Assembly (NCBI GenBank): GCA_028871195.1
Contig: JAGWNT010000032.1
Location: 1 to 39,505, forward strand
Origin: REEB85 sp018971455
Lineage (GTDB): Bacteria; Pseudomonadota; Alphaproteobacteria; Acetobacterales; Acetobacteraceae
Direction of reading: 5' to 3'
Length of the DNA stretch: 39,505 bases
Each line of letters opens with the position of its first letter. Positions within the stretch are counted from its first letter, which is position 1. The notes under the pieces are model-generated. The model searched no databases, was not told the origin of the DNA, and saw only the letters and a list, made by a program, of their open reading frames with translations. A program made the translations under genes and the position numbers. Shown one piece after another: positions 31,413 to 39,421 of the stretch.

Positions 31413-32257
31413 GCGCGGACGACGCCATCCGCTTCGAGGACGTCACCCTCGCCGTGGGCGGGCGGGCCGTGCTGTCCGCCATCAGCCTCGCCATTGGGCC
31501 GGGCGAGTTCGTCGGCGTGCTGGGCGCCAACGGCGCCGGCAAGACGACGCTGATGCGCGCCGTGCTCGGCCTGGTGCCGGCACGGCGCGGGCGCATCGAG
31601 GTGCTGGGCGCGCCGGCGACGCGCGGCAATCCGGCGATCGGCTACATGCCGCAGAGCCGCGCCGCCATGGGCAGCCTGCGGCTCAGCGGCTGGGCCTTCG
31701 TCGCCGCCATGGTGCGCGGCCACGTCCCCGGCCTGCCCCGGCTCGACCGCGCCGGCCGCGCAGAGGTGGATCGCGCGCTCGACCTGGTCGGCGCCCGGGC
31801 GCTGGCGCGCCGGAAGCTGGCGGAGCTTTCCGGCGGCGAGCGCCAGCGCCTGCTGCTGGCCCAGGCCCTGATCGGCCGGCCGCGCCTGCTGCTGCTCGAC
31901 GAGCCGCTGATCAGCCTCGACCCGCATCGCCAGCAGGAGGTCGTCGCCCTGGTGCGCGCGCTGCAACAGGAGCTTGGCATCGCCGTGCTGTTCAGCGCCC
32001 ATGAGCTGAACCCGTTGCTCGGCGCGCTCGACCGCGTGCTCTACCTCGGCCACGGCGCGGCCGCGCTCGGCACGGTGGACGAGGTCATCACCGCCCCGGT
32101 GCTGTCGCGCCTCTACGGCGCGCCGATCGAGGTGATCCGCCTCGCCGGACGCATCTTCGTCATGTCCGGCGGCCACGACATGGAGCACGACGCCCACCGC
32201 CACGGCGAGGAGGGCGGGCATGACCACGGGCTTGGGGGGCCGGATCACCATGCTTGA
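31409..32257 (+). CDS. znuC: zinc ABC transporter ATP-binding protein with His-rich tail
   Basis: The cytoplasmic ATPase of the zinc importer, 282 residues. Walker A is GANGAGKT (39-46), signature LSGGERQR (140-147), Walker B LLLLDE (160-165) and the H-loop SAHEL (196-200). After residue 253 comes a tail with eight histidines in about 26 residues (positions 256, 260, 263, 265, 271, 273, 280, 281), a likely zinc-sensing or zinc-buffering segment on the cytoplasmic side. The gene overlaps znuA by four bases and runs 8 to 38 bases into znuB, depending on which znuB start is used. Confidence 0.92.
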   Translation: MSADDAIRFEDVTLAVGGRAVLSAISLAIGPGEFVGVLGANGAGKTTLMRAVLGLVPARRGRIEVLGAPATRGNPAIGYMPQSRAAMGSLRLSGWAFVAAMVRGHVPGLPRLDRAGRAEVDRALDLVGARALARRKLAELSGGERQRLLLAQALIGRPRLLLLDEPLISLDPHRQQEVVALVRALQQELGIAVLFSAHELNPLLGALDRVLYLGHGAAALGTVDEVITAPVLSRLYGAPIEVIRLAGRIFVMSGGHDMEHDAHRHGEEGGHDHGLGGPDHHA

Positions 32258-33095
32258 GTATGATTTCATGCGCACCGCCTTCGCCGCCGCCGGGGTGGTG
32301 GCGGTGCTGGCGGGGCTAGTCGGCTATTTCCTGGTGCTGCGCGGGCAGAGCTTCGCCGGCCACGCCCTCTCCCATGTCGGGTTCACCGGTGCCACCGGCG
32401 CGGCGCTGATCGGCGCCACGCCGCTATGGGGCATGATCCTGGCCACGCTGGCGGCCGGGATCGGCATGGGGCTGATGGGCGAGCGGCTGGCGCAGCGCGA
32501 TGTCGCCATCGGGCTGGTGCTGGCCTTCGCGCTCGGTCTCGGCCTGCTCTTCCTGCATTTCTTCACCGGCACGGCGAGCCTCGCGACGGCGCTGCTGTTC
32601 GGCAACGTGCTGGCCGTCGACACCGCCACCTTGCGCATCCTGGCCGGCCTCGCCGCCCTGTGCCTCGCAGCCCTGGCGGGGCTCGCCCGCCCGCTGCTGT
32701 TCGCCAGCCTGCAACCGGAGCTCGCGGAGGCGCGCGGCGTCTGGCTGCGCGGCGTGGGCGTGGCCTTCCTCGCCCTGGTCGCGCTGACCACCGCGGCCTG
32801 CGCGCAGATCGTCGGCGTGCTGATGGTCTTCACGCTGATGGTCGGCCCGGCCGCGGCGGCCCAGCGCGTCACCGTCACCGTCGGGCGCGGCCTGCTGGTG
32901 GCGGCCGCACTCGCCCTGGCCGAGGCGTGGCTGGGGCTGGTCCTGGCCTATCTCACCGACTGGCCGACCAGCTTCTGGATCGCCGCCCTCAGCACGGCGG
33001 CCTATCTGCTCGCGCTCGCGGCCGATGCAGCCCGGAAAGGCTCAGCCGGGCGCCGCGCAGGCGGCGCAGACGCCCTCGATCTCGACCACGCTTGA
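32250..33095 (+). CDS. znuB: zinc ABC transporter permease
   Basis: The inner-membrane channel of the zinc importer, about 281 residues with eight or more hydrophobic segments, of the ABC-3 family. It opens with MLEYDFMRTAF, the usual family start, followed by G-Y-F-L-V-L-R-G-Q-S-F-A-G-H-A-L-S-H, which is the coupling region for ZnuC. The family start ATG is at 32250, eight bases before the znuC stop; an ATG at 32220 has the better ribosome binding site (GAGGAGG) and would add ten residues. The 3' end overlaps the convergent zur gene by 54 bases. The C-terminal tail beyond the last helix is Arg/Gly/Asp-rich. Confidence 0.9.
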   Translation: MLEYDFMRTAFAAAGVVAVLAGLVGYFLVLRGQSFAGHALSHVGFTGATGAALIGATPLWGMILATLAAGIGMGLMGERLAQRDVAIGLVLAFALGLGLLFLHFFTGTASLATALLFGNVLAVDTATLRILAGLAALCLAALAGLARPLLFASLQPELAEARGVWLRGVGVAFLALVALTTAACAQIVGVLMVFTLMVGPAAAAQRVTVTVGRGLLVAAALALAEAWLGLVLAYLTDWPTSFWIAALSTAAYLLALAADAARKGSAGRRAGGADALDLDHA

Positions 33096-33524
33096 GCTGG
33101 CGCGGAAGCCCTGGCGCGTGGCGGCGCGGGCGAGGGCGCGCGACACCGCCGGGTCTTCGATCTCGGCAACACCGCCGCAGCTTCGGCAGATGAGGAACTG
33201 GGCGGGGTGGGCGTGGTGCGCGCCGCCGGTGCAGCCGACAAAGGCGTTGATGCGTTCGATGCGATGGATCAGCCGCTGCGCGAGCAGGAAATCGACGGCG
33301 CGGTAGATGGTCGGCGGCGCGGCGTTGGACCGCGTCGCCTTCAGCAGGTCGAGCAGACGATAGGCGGTCAGCGGCGCCTCGGCCGCCAGGATGAGCCCCA
33401 GCACGGCGCGGCGCAGCGCGGTCAGCTGCGCGCCCTGCGCCGCGCAGGCCGCCGCCGCCTCGTCGAGCCGGCGGGCGATCGCCGTGCCGCCGCCATCGGC
33501 CGGTGCGGCGATCCGGGCGCTCAT
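33042..33524 (-). CDS. zur: Zur, zinc-responsive Fur-family repressor
   Basis: This is the probable repressor of znuABC, 160 residues. The N-terminal winged helix (about 30-95) carries the Fur-family A-x-P-P-T-I-Y-R-A-V-D-F-L recognition segment. The dimerisation domain has H-H-A-H-P-A-Q-F-L-I-C-R-S-C and a second Cys pair: Cys113/Cys116 and Cys153/Cys156 should hold the structural zinc, with the His cluster near 103-106 forming a regulatory site. It starts at 33524, overlapping the stop of the upstream oxidase gene by four bases, and its 3' end overlaps znuB on the opposite strand. The nearby Zur box makes Zur much more likely than Fur or Mur. Confidence 0.92.
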   Translation of the reverse strand: MSARIAAPADGGGTAIARRLDEAAAACAAQGAQLTALRRAVLGLILAAEAPLTAYRLLDLLKATRSNAAPPTIYRAVDFLLAQRLIHRIERINAFVGCTGGAHHAHPAQFLICRSCGGVAEIEDPAVSRALARAATRQGFRASSSVVEIEGVCAACAAPG

Positions 33525-34846
33525 CCGGCCATCGCGCCCGCGGCCCGGGCGCGGGCGAAGCGCTCCAGGCGGAACGGGGCGGGGTCCACCAGCGGCGGCG
33601 CGCCGGTGACCAGGTCGGCCATCAGCCGGCCGGCCGCGGGCCCGATGCCGAAACCATGGCCGGAAAAGCCGCTGGCGATGAACAGGCCGGGCCGGCCGCC
33701 GACGGCCGAGATGACCGGCACCGCATCCGGCGTCACGTCCATCAGCCCGCCCCAGCGATGGGTGACGCGCATCGGCGCGAAGGCGGGGAAGACGCGCGGC
33801 AGCTCCGTTGCCGCCTGCGCGAGCACGCGGGTGGACGGCACCGGATCGAGCTCGCGCACCGCCTCGAAGGGCGTCGTCTGGTCGAGCGACCAGCGCCGCC
33901 TGGTCCCCCATTCCTCGAAGAAGCGCCGGCCGAAGCGCAGGCGCAGGGTGCGCCATTCGGTGCGGTAGGCCGGCATGTAGTCGAAGAACAGGCGGAAGCT
34001 GTCGGGCACGATGTCGGAGATGCTGGCATTGCGCCGCGCCACCGTGAAACCGCCATCCTGGCGGCGGCGGAAGGCGAAAATGCTGCCGCCCACCGCGGCC
34101 TCGGGCGCGCCGGCGACCCCCTCCACCCGCATCACCGAGCCGAGCACATTGAGCTGCGGCAGGTCGATGCCGAGATTGCCGCAGAACAGGCGCGACCAGG
34201 CCCCGCCGGCCAGCACCACCGCGTCGCAGGCGATGCGCCCGCGCTCGGTCACCACGCCGGCGATCCGCCCGCCCAGCGTCTCCACGCCGCGCACCGCGCA
34301 TTGGGTGAGCAGGTTGGCACCGTGACGCCGCGCCGCCCGGGCCATCGCCGGCACGGCATGGGCGGGCTCGGCGCGGCCGTCGCCGGGCGTATGCAGCGCG
34401 CCGGCGAAGGCGCGGGCGGCACCGGGCAGGACCGCCTCCGTCTCGACCCCGGTCAGCAGGCGGGTGTCGATCTGGAAGGCGCGCGCCTGCTCCAGCCACG
34501 CCGCCTGGGTGGCGAGCTCGCGCTCGGTCTCACAGAGAAACACCGTGCCGGCCTGGCGGAAGCCGGTGGCGCCCTCGGTGCGCGCATCCATGCCCCGCCA
34601 CAGCCGCAGGCTTTCGATGGCGAGCGGCAGCTCGGCCAGATTGCGCCCCATGGTGCGGCACCAGCCCCAGTTGCGGGCGGATTGCTCGGCGCCGATGCGG
34701 CCCTTTTCGCAGACCGTCACCGCGTGGCCGCGCTCGGCCAGCGACAGCGCCGTGTTGATGCCGATGATGCCGCCGCCGATCACCACCACGCCGGTGCGCG
34801 CCGGAAGCGCATCGTCAGGCGGCACGGCATCGAGCGAGGGGATCAT
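33521..34846 (-). CDS. FAD-dependent oxidoreductase (DAO/DadA type)
   Basis: A 441-residue flavoenzyme of the D-amino-acid oxidase/dehydrogenase superfamily, which oxidises amino acids, amines or N-methyl compounds. The dinucleotide-binding motif is V-V-V-I-G-G-G-I-I-G-I-N-T-A (about 20-33), followed by the strand-two acidic residue in VCEKG. The GFSGHGFGIGPAAG segment near the C-terminus is the usual FAD-contacting region. An R-N-W-G-W-C-R block near residue 59 is typical of a sub-family of alphaproteobacterial oxidases of unknown substrate. No signal peptide is seen. It overlaps zur by four bases, so the repressor is translated from the same message; the metabolic link is not obvious. Confidence 0.88.
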   Translation of the reverse strand: MIPSLDAVPPDDALPARTGVVVIGGGIIGINTALSLAERGHAVTVCEKGRIGAEQSARNWGWCRTMGRNLAELPLAIESLRLWRGMDARTEGATGFRQAGTVFLCETERELATQAAWLEQARAFQIDTRLLTGVETEAVLPGAARAFAGALHTPGDGRAEPAHAVPAMARAARRHGANLLTQCAVRGVETLGGRIAGVVTERGRIACDAVVLAGGAWSRLFCGNLGIDLPQLNVLGSVMRVEGVAGAPEAAVGGSIFAFRRRQDGGFTVARRNASISDIVPDSFRLFFDYMPAYRTEWRTLRLRFGRRFFEEWGTRRRWSLDQTTPFEAVRELDPVPSTRVLAQAATELPRVFPAFAPMRVTHRWGGLMDVTPDAVPVISAVGGRPGLFIASGFSGHGFGIGPAAGRLMADLVTGAPPLVDPAPFRLERFARARAAGAMAG

Positions 34847-34954
34847 GGGTGCGGCTCCGTCGGGGCGGTGAATTAGACTGCAAGCGCCGCCATCGCGCCA
34901 CTGGCCTCGGCCCGGCGCTCAGACCTGACCCCGCGCCCAGACCCGGCCGGGCAC

Positions 34955-35158
34955 TCAGAAATCGCTGCAGCGGCCCTTGTGCTCCCAGTCGCCGTAGCGG
35001 GTCGGCTCCGGGCCGGCCGGGCCGCCGATCTCGGCCGGCATGGCGGGCGGCGTCCGGTGCGGCGTCTGGAGCGGTGGCGGCGCGGGCGGCGGGGCGATCG
35101 GCCGGTCGCCCGCACCGCTGGCCCGGGGGGCGGGGGCCGGTTCTTCCGGGGTGCTCAT
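34955..35158 (-). CDS. DUF1674 protein, succinate dehydrogenase assembly factor 4-like
   Basis: A 67-residue protein made of a Pro/Ala-rich N-terminal half and the diagnostic C-terminal motif EIGGPAGPEPTRYGDWE followed by K-G-R-x-x-D-F. This is the signature of the SDHAF4/Sdh8 family, which in mitochondria binds flavinylated SdhA before it joins the rest of complex II; bacterial members are little studied. The start at 35158 is the nearest ATG in frame and gives normal length. It stands 108 bases downstream of no co-directional gene and diverges from the unknown membrane protein gene. No sdh gene is in the window. Confidence 0.88.
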   Translation of the reverse strand: MSTPEEPAPAPRASGAGDRPIAPPPAPPPLQTPHRTPPAMPAEIGGPAGPEPTRYGDWEHKGRCSDF

Positions 35159-35263
35159 GGATGAGCAGATGGACGGCACGGCGGCGCGGCGCAAGCTTGA
35201 ATATCCGCCGGCCGGTGGATTATTCCTTGGGTCCTGCGCCTCCGCGCGAAGGGCAAGGCACGC

Positions 35264-35698
35264 GTGCGCCACCGATATCGCCGCTCGAGACAGCCGGTCT
35301 GGTGGAAGCGGCTGACCTCCCCGAAGCTGCTGCTGATCGCGGCGCCGCTGCTGCTCGTGCCGGTGGGGGTGATCCTGTTCCGCGGCGCACCCGCCACGGT
35401 CTCGCCGGTGGATCTGGCGATCGGGGCGCTGCCGGTCTCGCCGGTCAGCGGAACGCAGGCCGCCCCGGCGGCGCTCGGGGGCGGCATGCCCAGCGCGCTC
35501 GGCCTGTCGCTGTATGCCGATTCCGCCCAGTCGCCGCAGACGCGGCTGGCGGTGCGCGGCCCGCCGGCGCAGACCGGCTGGACGCAGGATCCGGCGGTGG
35601 TGGATTTCGCGGTCCTGCACCCGCAGCAGGCCGCGGGATTCCTGAGCGACCAGCTCGGCCTGATCTACCAGACCCCGAGCACGCTGCCGGCCCGTTGA
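35264..35698 (+). CDS. unknown membrane-anchored protein
   Basis: A 144-residue protein that I do not recognise. A basic N-terminus (about residues 1-20, many Arg and Lys) is followed by one hydrophobic segment (about 22-39, LLLIAAPLLLVPVGVIL), so it is probably a bitopic inner-membrane protein with a periplasmic C-terminal part. That part is rich in Ala, Pro, Ser and Gly, without cysteines or clear motifs. The GTG at 35264 is chosen because AAGG stands at a good distance upstream. It converges with ccmI (stop four bases from the ccmI stop) and diverges from the SDHAF4-like gene. A frame this long with a coherent membrane segment is likely real. Confidence 0.65.
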   Translation: MRHRYRRSRQPVWWKRLTSPKLLLIAAPLLLVPVGVILFRGAPATVSPVDLAIGALPVSPVSGTQAAPAALGGGMPSALGLSLYADSAQSPQTRLAVRGPPAQTGWTQDPAVVDFAVLHPQQAAGFLSDQLGLIYQTPSTLPAR

Positions 35699-35702
35699 TC
35701 CG

Positions 35703-36431
35703 CTACTTGCGGTGGGCCTCGGCGAGGCGGTCCTCGACCAGCTTGCGCCACGGCGCGTCGGGCGGGGCGGCGGCCAGGGCGGCGCGGAACAGCGCCTCGG
35801 AATCGGGGCTGACGCCACCATCGAGGCGGCTCTGCGCCTCGGCGATCTCCGCGGCGAGCTGGGCGTCGAAGCCGCTCGACAGGGCGCGCCGCCAGGCGGC
35901 GATCGCCTCTTTCAGGTGGCCGAGGCTGACCTCGGCATTGCCGAGCAGCACGTAGCCCTGCCGCGCCGTCGGCGAGCCCTGGTCGAGCCCGGCGAGGCGC
36001 TGGCGCAGCTGGGCGATCAGCGCCTCGGCCTTGGCGTTCTGTGCGGCCTCCTGCGCCAGGCGCGGCGCCAGGGGCGCGGCCGGCAGCTCGGGATGGCCGC
36101 CGAGCAGATAGAGGCCGAATCCGGCCAGCGGCACGATGATCAGCGCCACCACCACGAGGCCGATGCCGTCGCTCGCGCGCCCGGCCTCGCCCGCCGGCGG
36201 CTCCGGCTGGGCGGCGGCGAGCAGGCGGCGCTGCACCTCCAGCACGGCGCTGGCATGCTCGCCGGCGGCGATGCGGCCCTCGGCGAGATCGCGGTCCAGC
36301 TCGGCGAGCTGGGCGCGGTGCACGGCGAGCGCACTCTCCTGCCGGCCGCGCGGCGTGCCCGTGTGGCGCAGGGTGAGGGCCAGCGGCGCCAGGGCGGCGG
36401 CCGCGAGCAGGGCGATGGCGAGGAAGATCAC
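35703..36431 (-). CDS. ccmI: cytochrome c-type biogenesis protein CcmI
   Basis: CcmI holds apocytochrome c and presents it to the CcmF-CcmH haem ligation complex in the periplasm. The 242-residue protein has two membrane helices (about 2-22 and 92-113), a cytoplasmic loop between them with the leucine-zipper-like Y/H-R-A-Q-L-A-E-L-D-R-D-L-A-E-G-R-I family motif, and a periplasmic C-terminal region with TPR-like repeats (Y-V-L-L-G-N-A-E-V-S-L-G-H and F-R-A-A-L-A-A-A-P). The start is a GTG at 36431 that overlaps the stop of ccmH (GTGA); the frame open further upstream lies inside ccmH. It is on the short side for CcmI, as in some alphaproteobacteria. Confidence 0.88.
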   Translation of the reverse strand: MIFLAIALLAAAALAPLALTLRHTGTPRGRQESALAVHRAQLAELDRDLAEGRIAAGEHASAVLEVQRRLLAAAQPEPPAGEAGRASDGIGLVVVALIIVPLAGFGLYLLGGHPELPAAPLAPRLAQEAAQNAKAEALIAQLRQRLAGLDQGSPTARQGYVLLGNAEVSLGHLKEAIAAWRRALSSGFDAQLAAEIAEAQSRLDGGVSPDSEALFRAALAAAPPDAPWRKLVEDRLAEAHRK

Positions 36432-36880
36432 GCGCCGAGCAGGCTTTGCAGCCGCGCGCGTTCTTCGTCGCTGAGCGGCGCCGGCGGCGGTGGCGGACGG
36501 CCGCGGAAGACGATCGCGGCGCCGCCGGCGAGCAGCGCGATCAGCGGCGAGCCCCAGAGCAGGGCGGTCAGCCAGGTGAAGGGCGGGCTGAGGCGGACGA
36601 AATTGCCGTAGCGCGCCACCATCCAGGCGATGATCTGCCGGTCGCTGCGGCCGGCGGCGACCTGCTGGCGAACGATGTGGCGCAGATCGCGCGCGAGGTC
36701 GGCGCCGCTGTCCTCGATGCTCTCGTTCTGGCAGACGAGGCAGCGCAGCTGCTCGCCGATGCGCACCGCGCGTGCCTCCTCGGCCGGGTTGGCCAGCGCC
36801 TCGGACGGGTCGGCGATCGCCCAGGCCGGCCCCGGCAGCGCGAGGGCGAGCAGCATCGCCAGCGCCAGCCAGCGCATCAT
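36428..36880 (-). CDS. ccmH: cytochrome c-type biogenesis protein CcmH
   Basis: A periplasmic thiol-disulphide protein that reduces the CxxC haem-binding motif of apocytochrome c. The 150 residues comprise a signal peptide (about 1-21), the invariant LRCLVCQN motif (45-52, redox Cys47 and Cys50), a three-helix bundle with I-A-W-M-V-A-R-Y-G-N-F-V-R-L, and a C-terminal membrane helix (about 105-125) with a short cytoplasmic tail ending S-D-E-E-R-A-R-L. The start at 36880 overlaps the stop of ccmG by four bases (ATGA), and its stop overlaps the GTG of ccmI. Confidence 0.93.
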   Translation of the reverse strand: MMRWLALAMLLALALPGPAWAIADPSEALANPAEEARAVRIGEQLRCLVCQNESIEDSGADLARDLRHIVRQQVAAGRSDRQIIAWMVARYGNFVRLSPPFTWLTALLWGSPLIALLAGGAAIVFRGRPPPPPAPLSDEERARLQSLLGA

Positions 36881-37431
36881 GACACCGCCCGCGCCATCGC
36901 CGGCATGAGCTGCTGGCTGACAATGGCCGGCGTCAGCGGACCGGCCATGTGCCAGCGCACGATGCCCTGGGCGTCCACGACGAAGCTCTCCGGCACGCCG
37001 GTGATGCCCCAGTCGATGGCGACGCGGCCGGGGTCGTCGCGCGCGCTGCGCTGGAAGGGATCGCCGTTCTCGGCGAGGAAGCGGCGGGCGTCGATCAGCG
37101 TGTCCTTGTAGGCGATGCCCCAGACCGGCACGCCGCTGGCCTTGAGCTTCATCAGCTCGGGATGTTCCTCGCGGCAGGGTGCGCACCAGGAGGCCCAGAA
37201 ATTCACCAGCACCGGCCGCCCGGCATGCAGCAGGTCATCGGAGGAGAAGCCGCCGGCCGTGATGCCGGGCAGCTCGAAGGGCGGCACATGCTTGCCGATC
37301 AGCATGGTCGGCACGCCGCGCGGGTCGAATTTTCCCGCCTGCATGCGTTGCAGCACGACGAGGAAGCCCAGCCCGGCCACCGCGGCGGCGCCAAGCGGGG
37401 CCATCAGCAGGGCGCGGCGATCGATGATCAC
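36877..37431 (-). CDS. ccmG: thiol:disulphide interchange protein CcmG/DsbE
   Basis: A membrane-anchored thioredoxin-fold protein that keeps CcmH and apocytochrome c thiols reduced. The 184-residue product has an N-terminal anchor (about 8-28), the DsbE acidic pocket region, and the active site W-C-A-P-C (Cys83 and Cys86) in FWASWCAPCREEHP. The C-terminal G-V-P-E-S-F-V-V-D-A-Q-G carries the cis-proline. The GTG start at 37431 overlaps the stop of ccmF (GTGA); a more upstream start would lie inside ccmF. It feeds electrons to ccmH, which follows with a four-base overlap. Confidence 0.93.
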   Translation of the reverse strand: MIIDRRALLMAPLGAAAVAGLGFLVVLQRMQAGKFDPRGVPTMLIGKHVPPFELPGITAGGFSSDDLLHAGRPVLVNFWASWCAPCREEHPELMKLKASGVPVWGIAYKDTLIDARRFLAENGDPFQRSARDDPGRVAIDWGITGVPESFVVDAQGIVRWHMAGPLTPAIVSQQLMPAMARAVS

Positions 37432-39416
37432 GAGGCCCTCGCCACAGGCTCCGCCGCCTTGGCCAGCGCCGCGCGGCGCGCCGGCGCACCGACGCGCAGC
37501 CGCCGGTCGGCCAGCGAGAGCAGCCCGCCCAGGGCCATCACCAGGGCACCCAGCCAGATCCACGGCGCGAGCGGATTGACGTGCAGGCGCAGCACCGCGC
37601 CGCCGCTGCGCTCGTCGCCGAGCACGGCATAGAGGTCGCGCAGGAAGTTGGTCTCGATCTTGGCCTCGGTGGTGGTCATGCCCTGCACCGGGAAGTGGCG
37701 GCGCTCCGGCGCCAGGGTGGTGACCGGCACCCCGTCACGGCTGACGGCGATAGTGGCCACGCGCGCCTGGTAGTTCGGCCCGGCGCGGTCCGACAGGCCG
37801 AGCAGCTTCCAGTCATAGCCGGCCAGATGCACGCTGTGGCCGGGTTGCACGAGCACCACGGTCTGGCTGGCCAGGCTCATGCCGGCAAGGCCGGCGATGG
37901 TGATCCCCATGCCGGCATGGGACAGCGCGGCGCCGATGCTGGCGCGCGACAGGCCGGCCAGCCGGGCCAGGCTGTTGCCCAGCGGCACGCGGAACAGGCG
38001 GACGCGCTCGGCAATGTCCGCGAGGGCGCCGAAGATCAGCCAGACCGCGCCGGCGGCGCCGAGGGCGGGGGCCAGGCCCATGCCGAACCGCGCGCCGAGA
38101 CCGACCAGCAGGGCGGCCAGCGCCACCCACCACAGCCGCAGCAGGGCGGGGCCGAGGGCGGCGCGCTTCCACGGCAGCATCGGCCCCACCGCCATCGCCA
38201 GGAAGAGCGGCACGGTGAGCGGCAGCACGGTGGCGTTGAAGAACGGCGCGCCGACGCTGATCTTCTGGCCGAACACCAGATCGGCAAACAGCGGATACAT
38301 GGTGCCGGTCAGCACCACCGCGGTGATCGAGCAGAGCAGGATGTTGTTCAGCACCAGCGCGCCCTCGCGCGAGATCGCGGCGAAGATGCCGGTGCTGGCC
38401 AGGATCGGCGCCCGCCAGGCGAAGAGCAGCAGCGAACCGCCGATCACCAGCGCCAGCAGGGCCAGGATGAACACCCCGCGCGCCGGATCATTGGCGAAGG
38501 AATGCACCGAGTTGAGGATGCCGGAGCGCACCAGGAACGTGCCCGACAGGCTGAGCGAGAAGGCGCCGATGGCGAGCAGCACCGTCCACACCTTCAGCGC
38601 CTCGCGCTTCTCGACCACCAGCGCCGAGTGCAGCAGCGCGGTGCCGACCAGCCAGGGCAGCAGCGAGGCGTTCTCCACCGGGTCCCAGAACCAGTAGCCG
38701 CCCCAGCCGAGCACGTAGTACGACCACCAGGAGCCCAGCGCGATGCCGCCGGTCAGGAAGCACCAGGCGAGCAGCGTCCATGGCCGCACCCAGCGGCCCC
38801 AGGCGGCGTCCACGCGGCCTTCGAGCAGGGCGGCCACGGCAAAGGCGAACGGCACCGCGAAGCCGACATAGCCGAGGTAGAGCATCGGCGGGTGGAAGGC
38901 GAGGCCGGGATCCTGCAGCAGCGGGTTGAGGTCCCGCCCGTCCATCGGCGGCGGCCAGATGCGCTGGAACGGGTCGCTCTCGAGCAGGGTGAACAGCACG
39001 AAGCCGCAGGACGAGGCGCCCATGACGCCGATCACCCGAGCGCGCAGGCTGGCCGGAAGGCCGCGCCCGAACAGCGCCACAGCGCCGCCGCAGATCGCCA
39101 GGATCAGGCACCAGAACAGCACCGAGCCCTCATGGGTGCCCCACGAGCCGGTGATGCGGTAGAGCATCGGCTTGAGGCTGTGGCTGTTGTCGGCGACGTT
39201 GAGCACCGAGAAATCATTGACCACGTTGACCCAGACGAGGCAGGCGTAGGACGTTCCGAGGGCGACCATCTGCCCAAGCGCCAGCGCCGGGGCGGACTGC
39301 ATCAGCCGCCGGTCGCCCCGCCACGCCCCCCAGAGCGGGAGGATCGCCTGGGCGAAGGCGAAGGCGACGCCCAGGGCAAGGGCGAAATGACCGAGTTCGG
39401 GCGCGGGGAAGGACAC
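37428..39416 (-). CDS. ccmF: cytochrome c haem lyase subunit CcmF
   Basis: The large inner-membrane protein of the haem ligation complex, 662 residues with about 15 membrane helices. The haem-handling WWD-type motif reads Y-V-L-G-W-G-G-Y-W-F-W-D-P-V-E-N-A-S (about residues 225-245), with conserved histidines around it in the family. The GTG at 39416 gives the usual N-terminus (S-F-P-A-P-E-L-G-H-F-A-L-A-L); the frame is open further upstream, but that part lies in the end of ccmE. It starts five bases after the ccmE stop and overlaps ccmG by four bases, so the whole ccm set should be one polycistronic message. Confidence 0.93.
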   Translation of the reverse strand: MSFPAPELGHFALALGVAFAFAQAILPLWGAWRGDRRLMQSAPALALGQMVALGTSYACLVWVNVVNDFSVLNVADNSHSLKPMLYRITGSWGTHEGSVLFWCLILAICGGAVALFGRGLPASLRARVIGVMGASSCGFVLFTLLESDPFQRIWPPPMDGRDLNPLLQDPGLAFHPPMLYLGYVGFAVPFAFAVAALLEGRVDAAWGRWVRPWTLLAWCFLTGGIALGSWWSYYVLGWGGYWFWDPVENASLLPWLVGTALLHSALVVEKREALKVWTVLLAIGAFSLSLSGTFLVRSGILNSVHSFANDPARGVFILALLALVIGGSLLLFAWRAPILASTGIFAAISREGALVLNNILLCSITAVVLTGTMYPLFADLVFGQKISVGAPFFNATVLPLTVPLFLAMAVGPMLPWKRAALGPALLRLWWVALAALLVGLGARFGMGLAPALGAAGAVWLIFGALADIAERVRLFRVPLGNSLARLAGLSRASIGAALSHAGMGITIAGLAGMSLASQTVVLVQPGHSVHLAGYDWKLLGLSDRAGPNYQARVATIAVSRDGVPVTTLAPERRHFPVQGMTTTEAKIETNFLRDLYAVLGDERSGGAVLRLHVNPLAPWIWLGALVMALGGLLSLADRRLRVGAPARRAALAKAAEPVARAS

Positions 39417-39421
39417 CGGGC

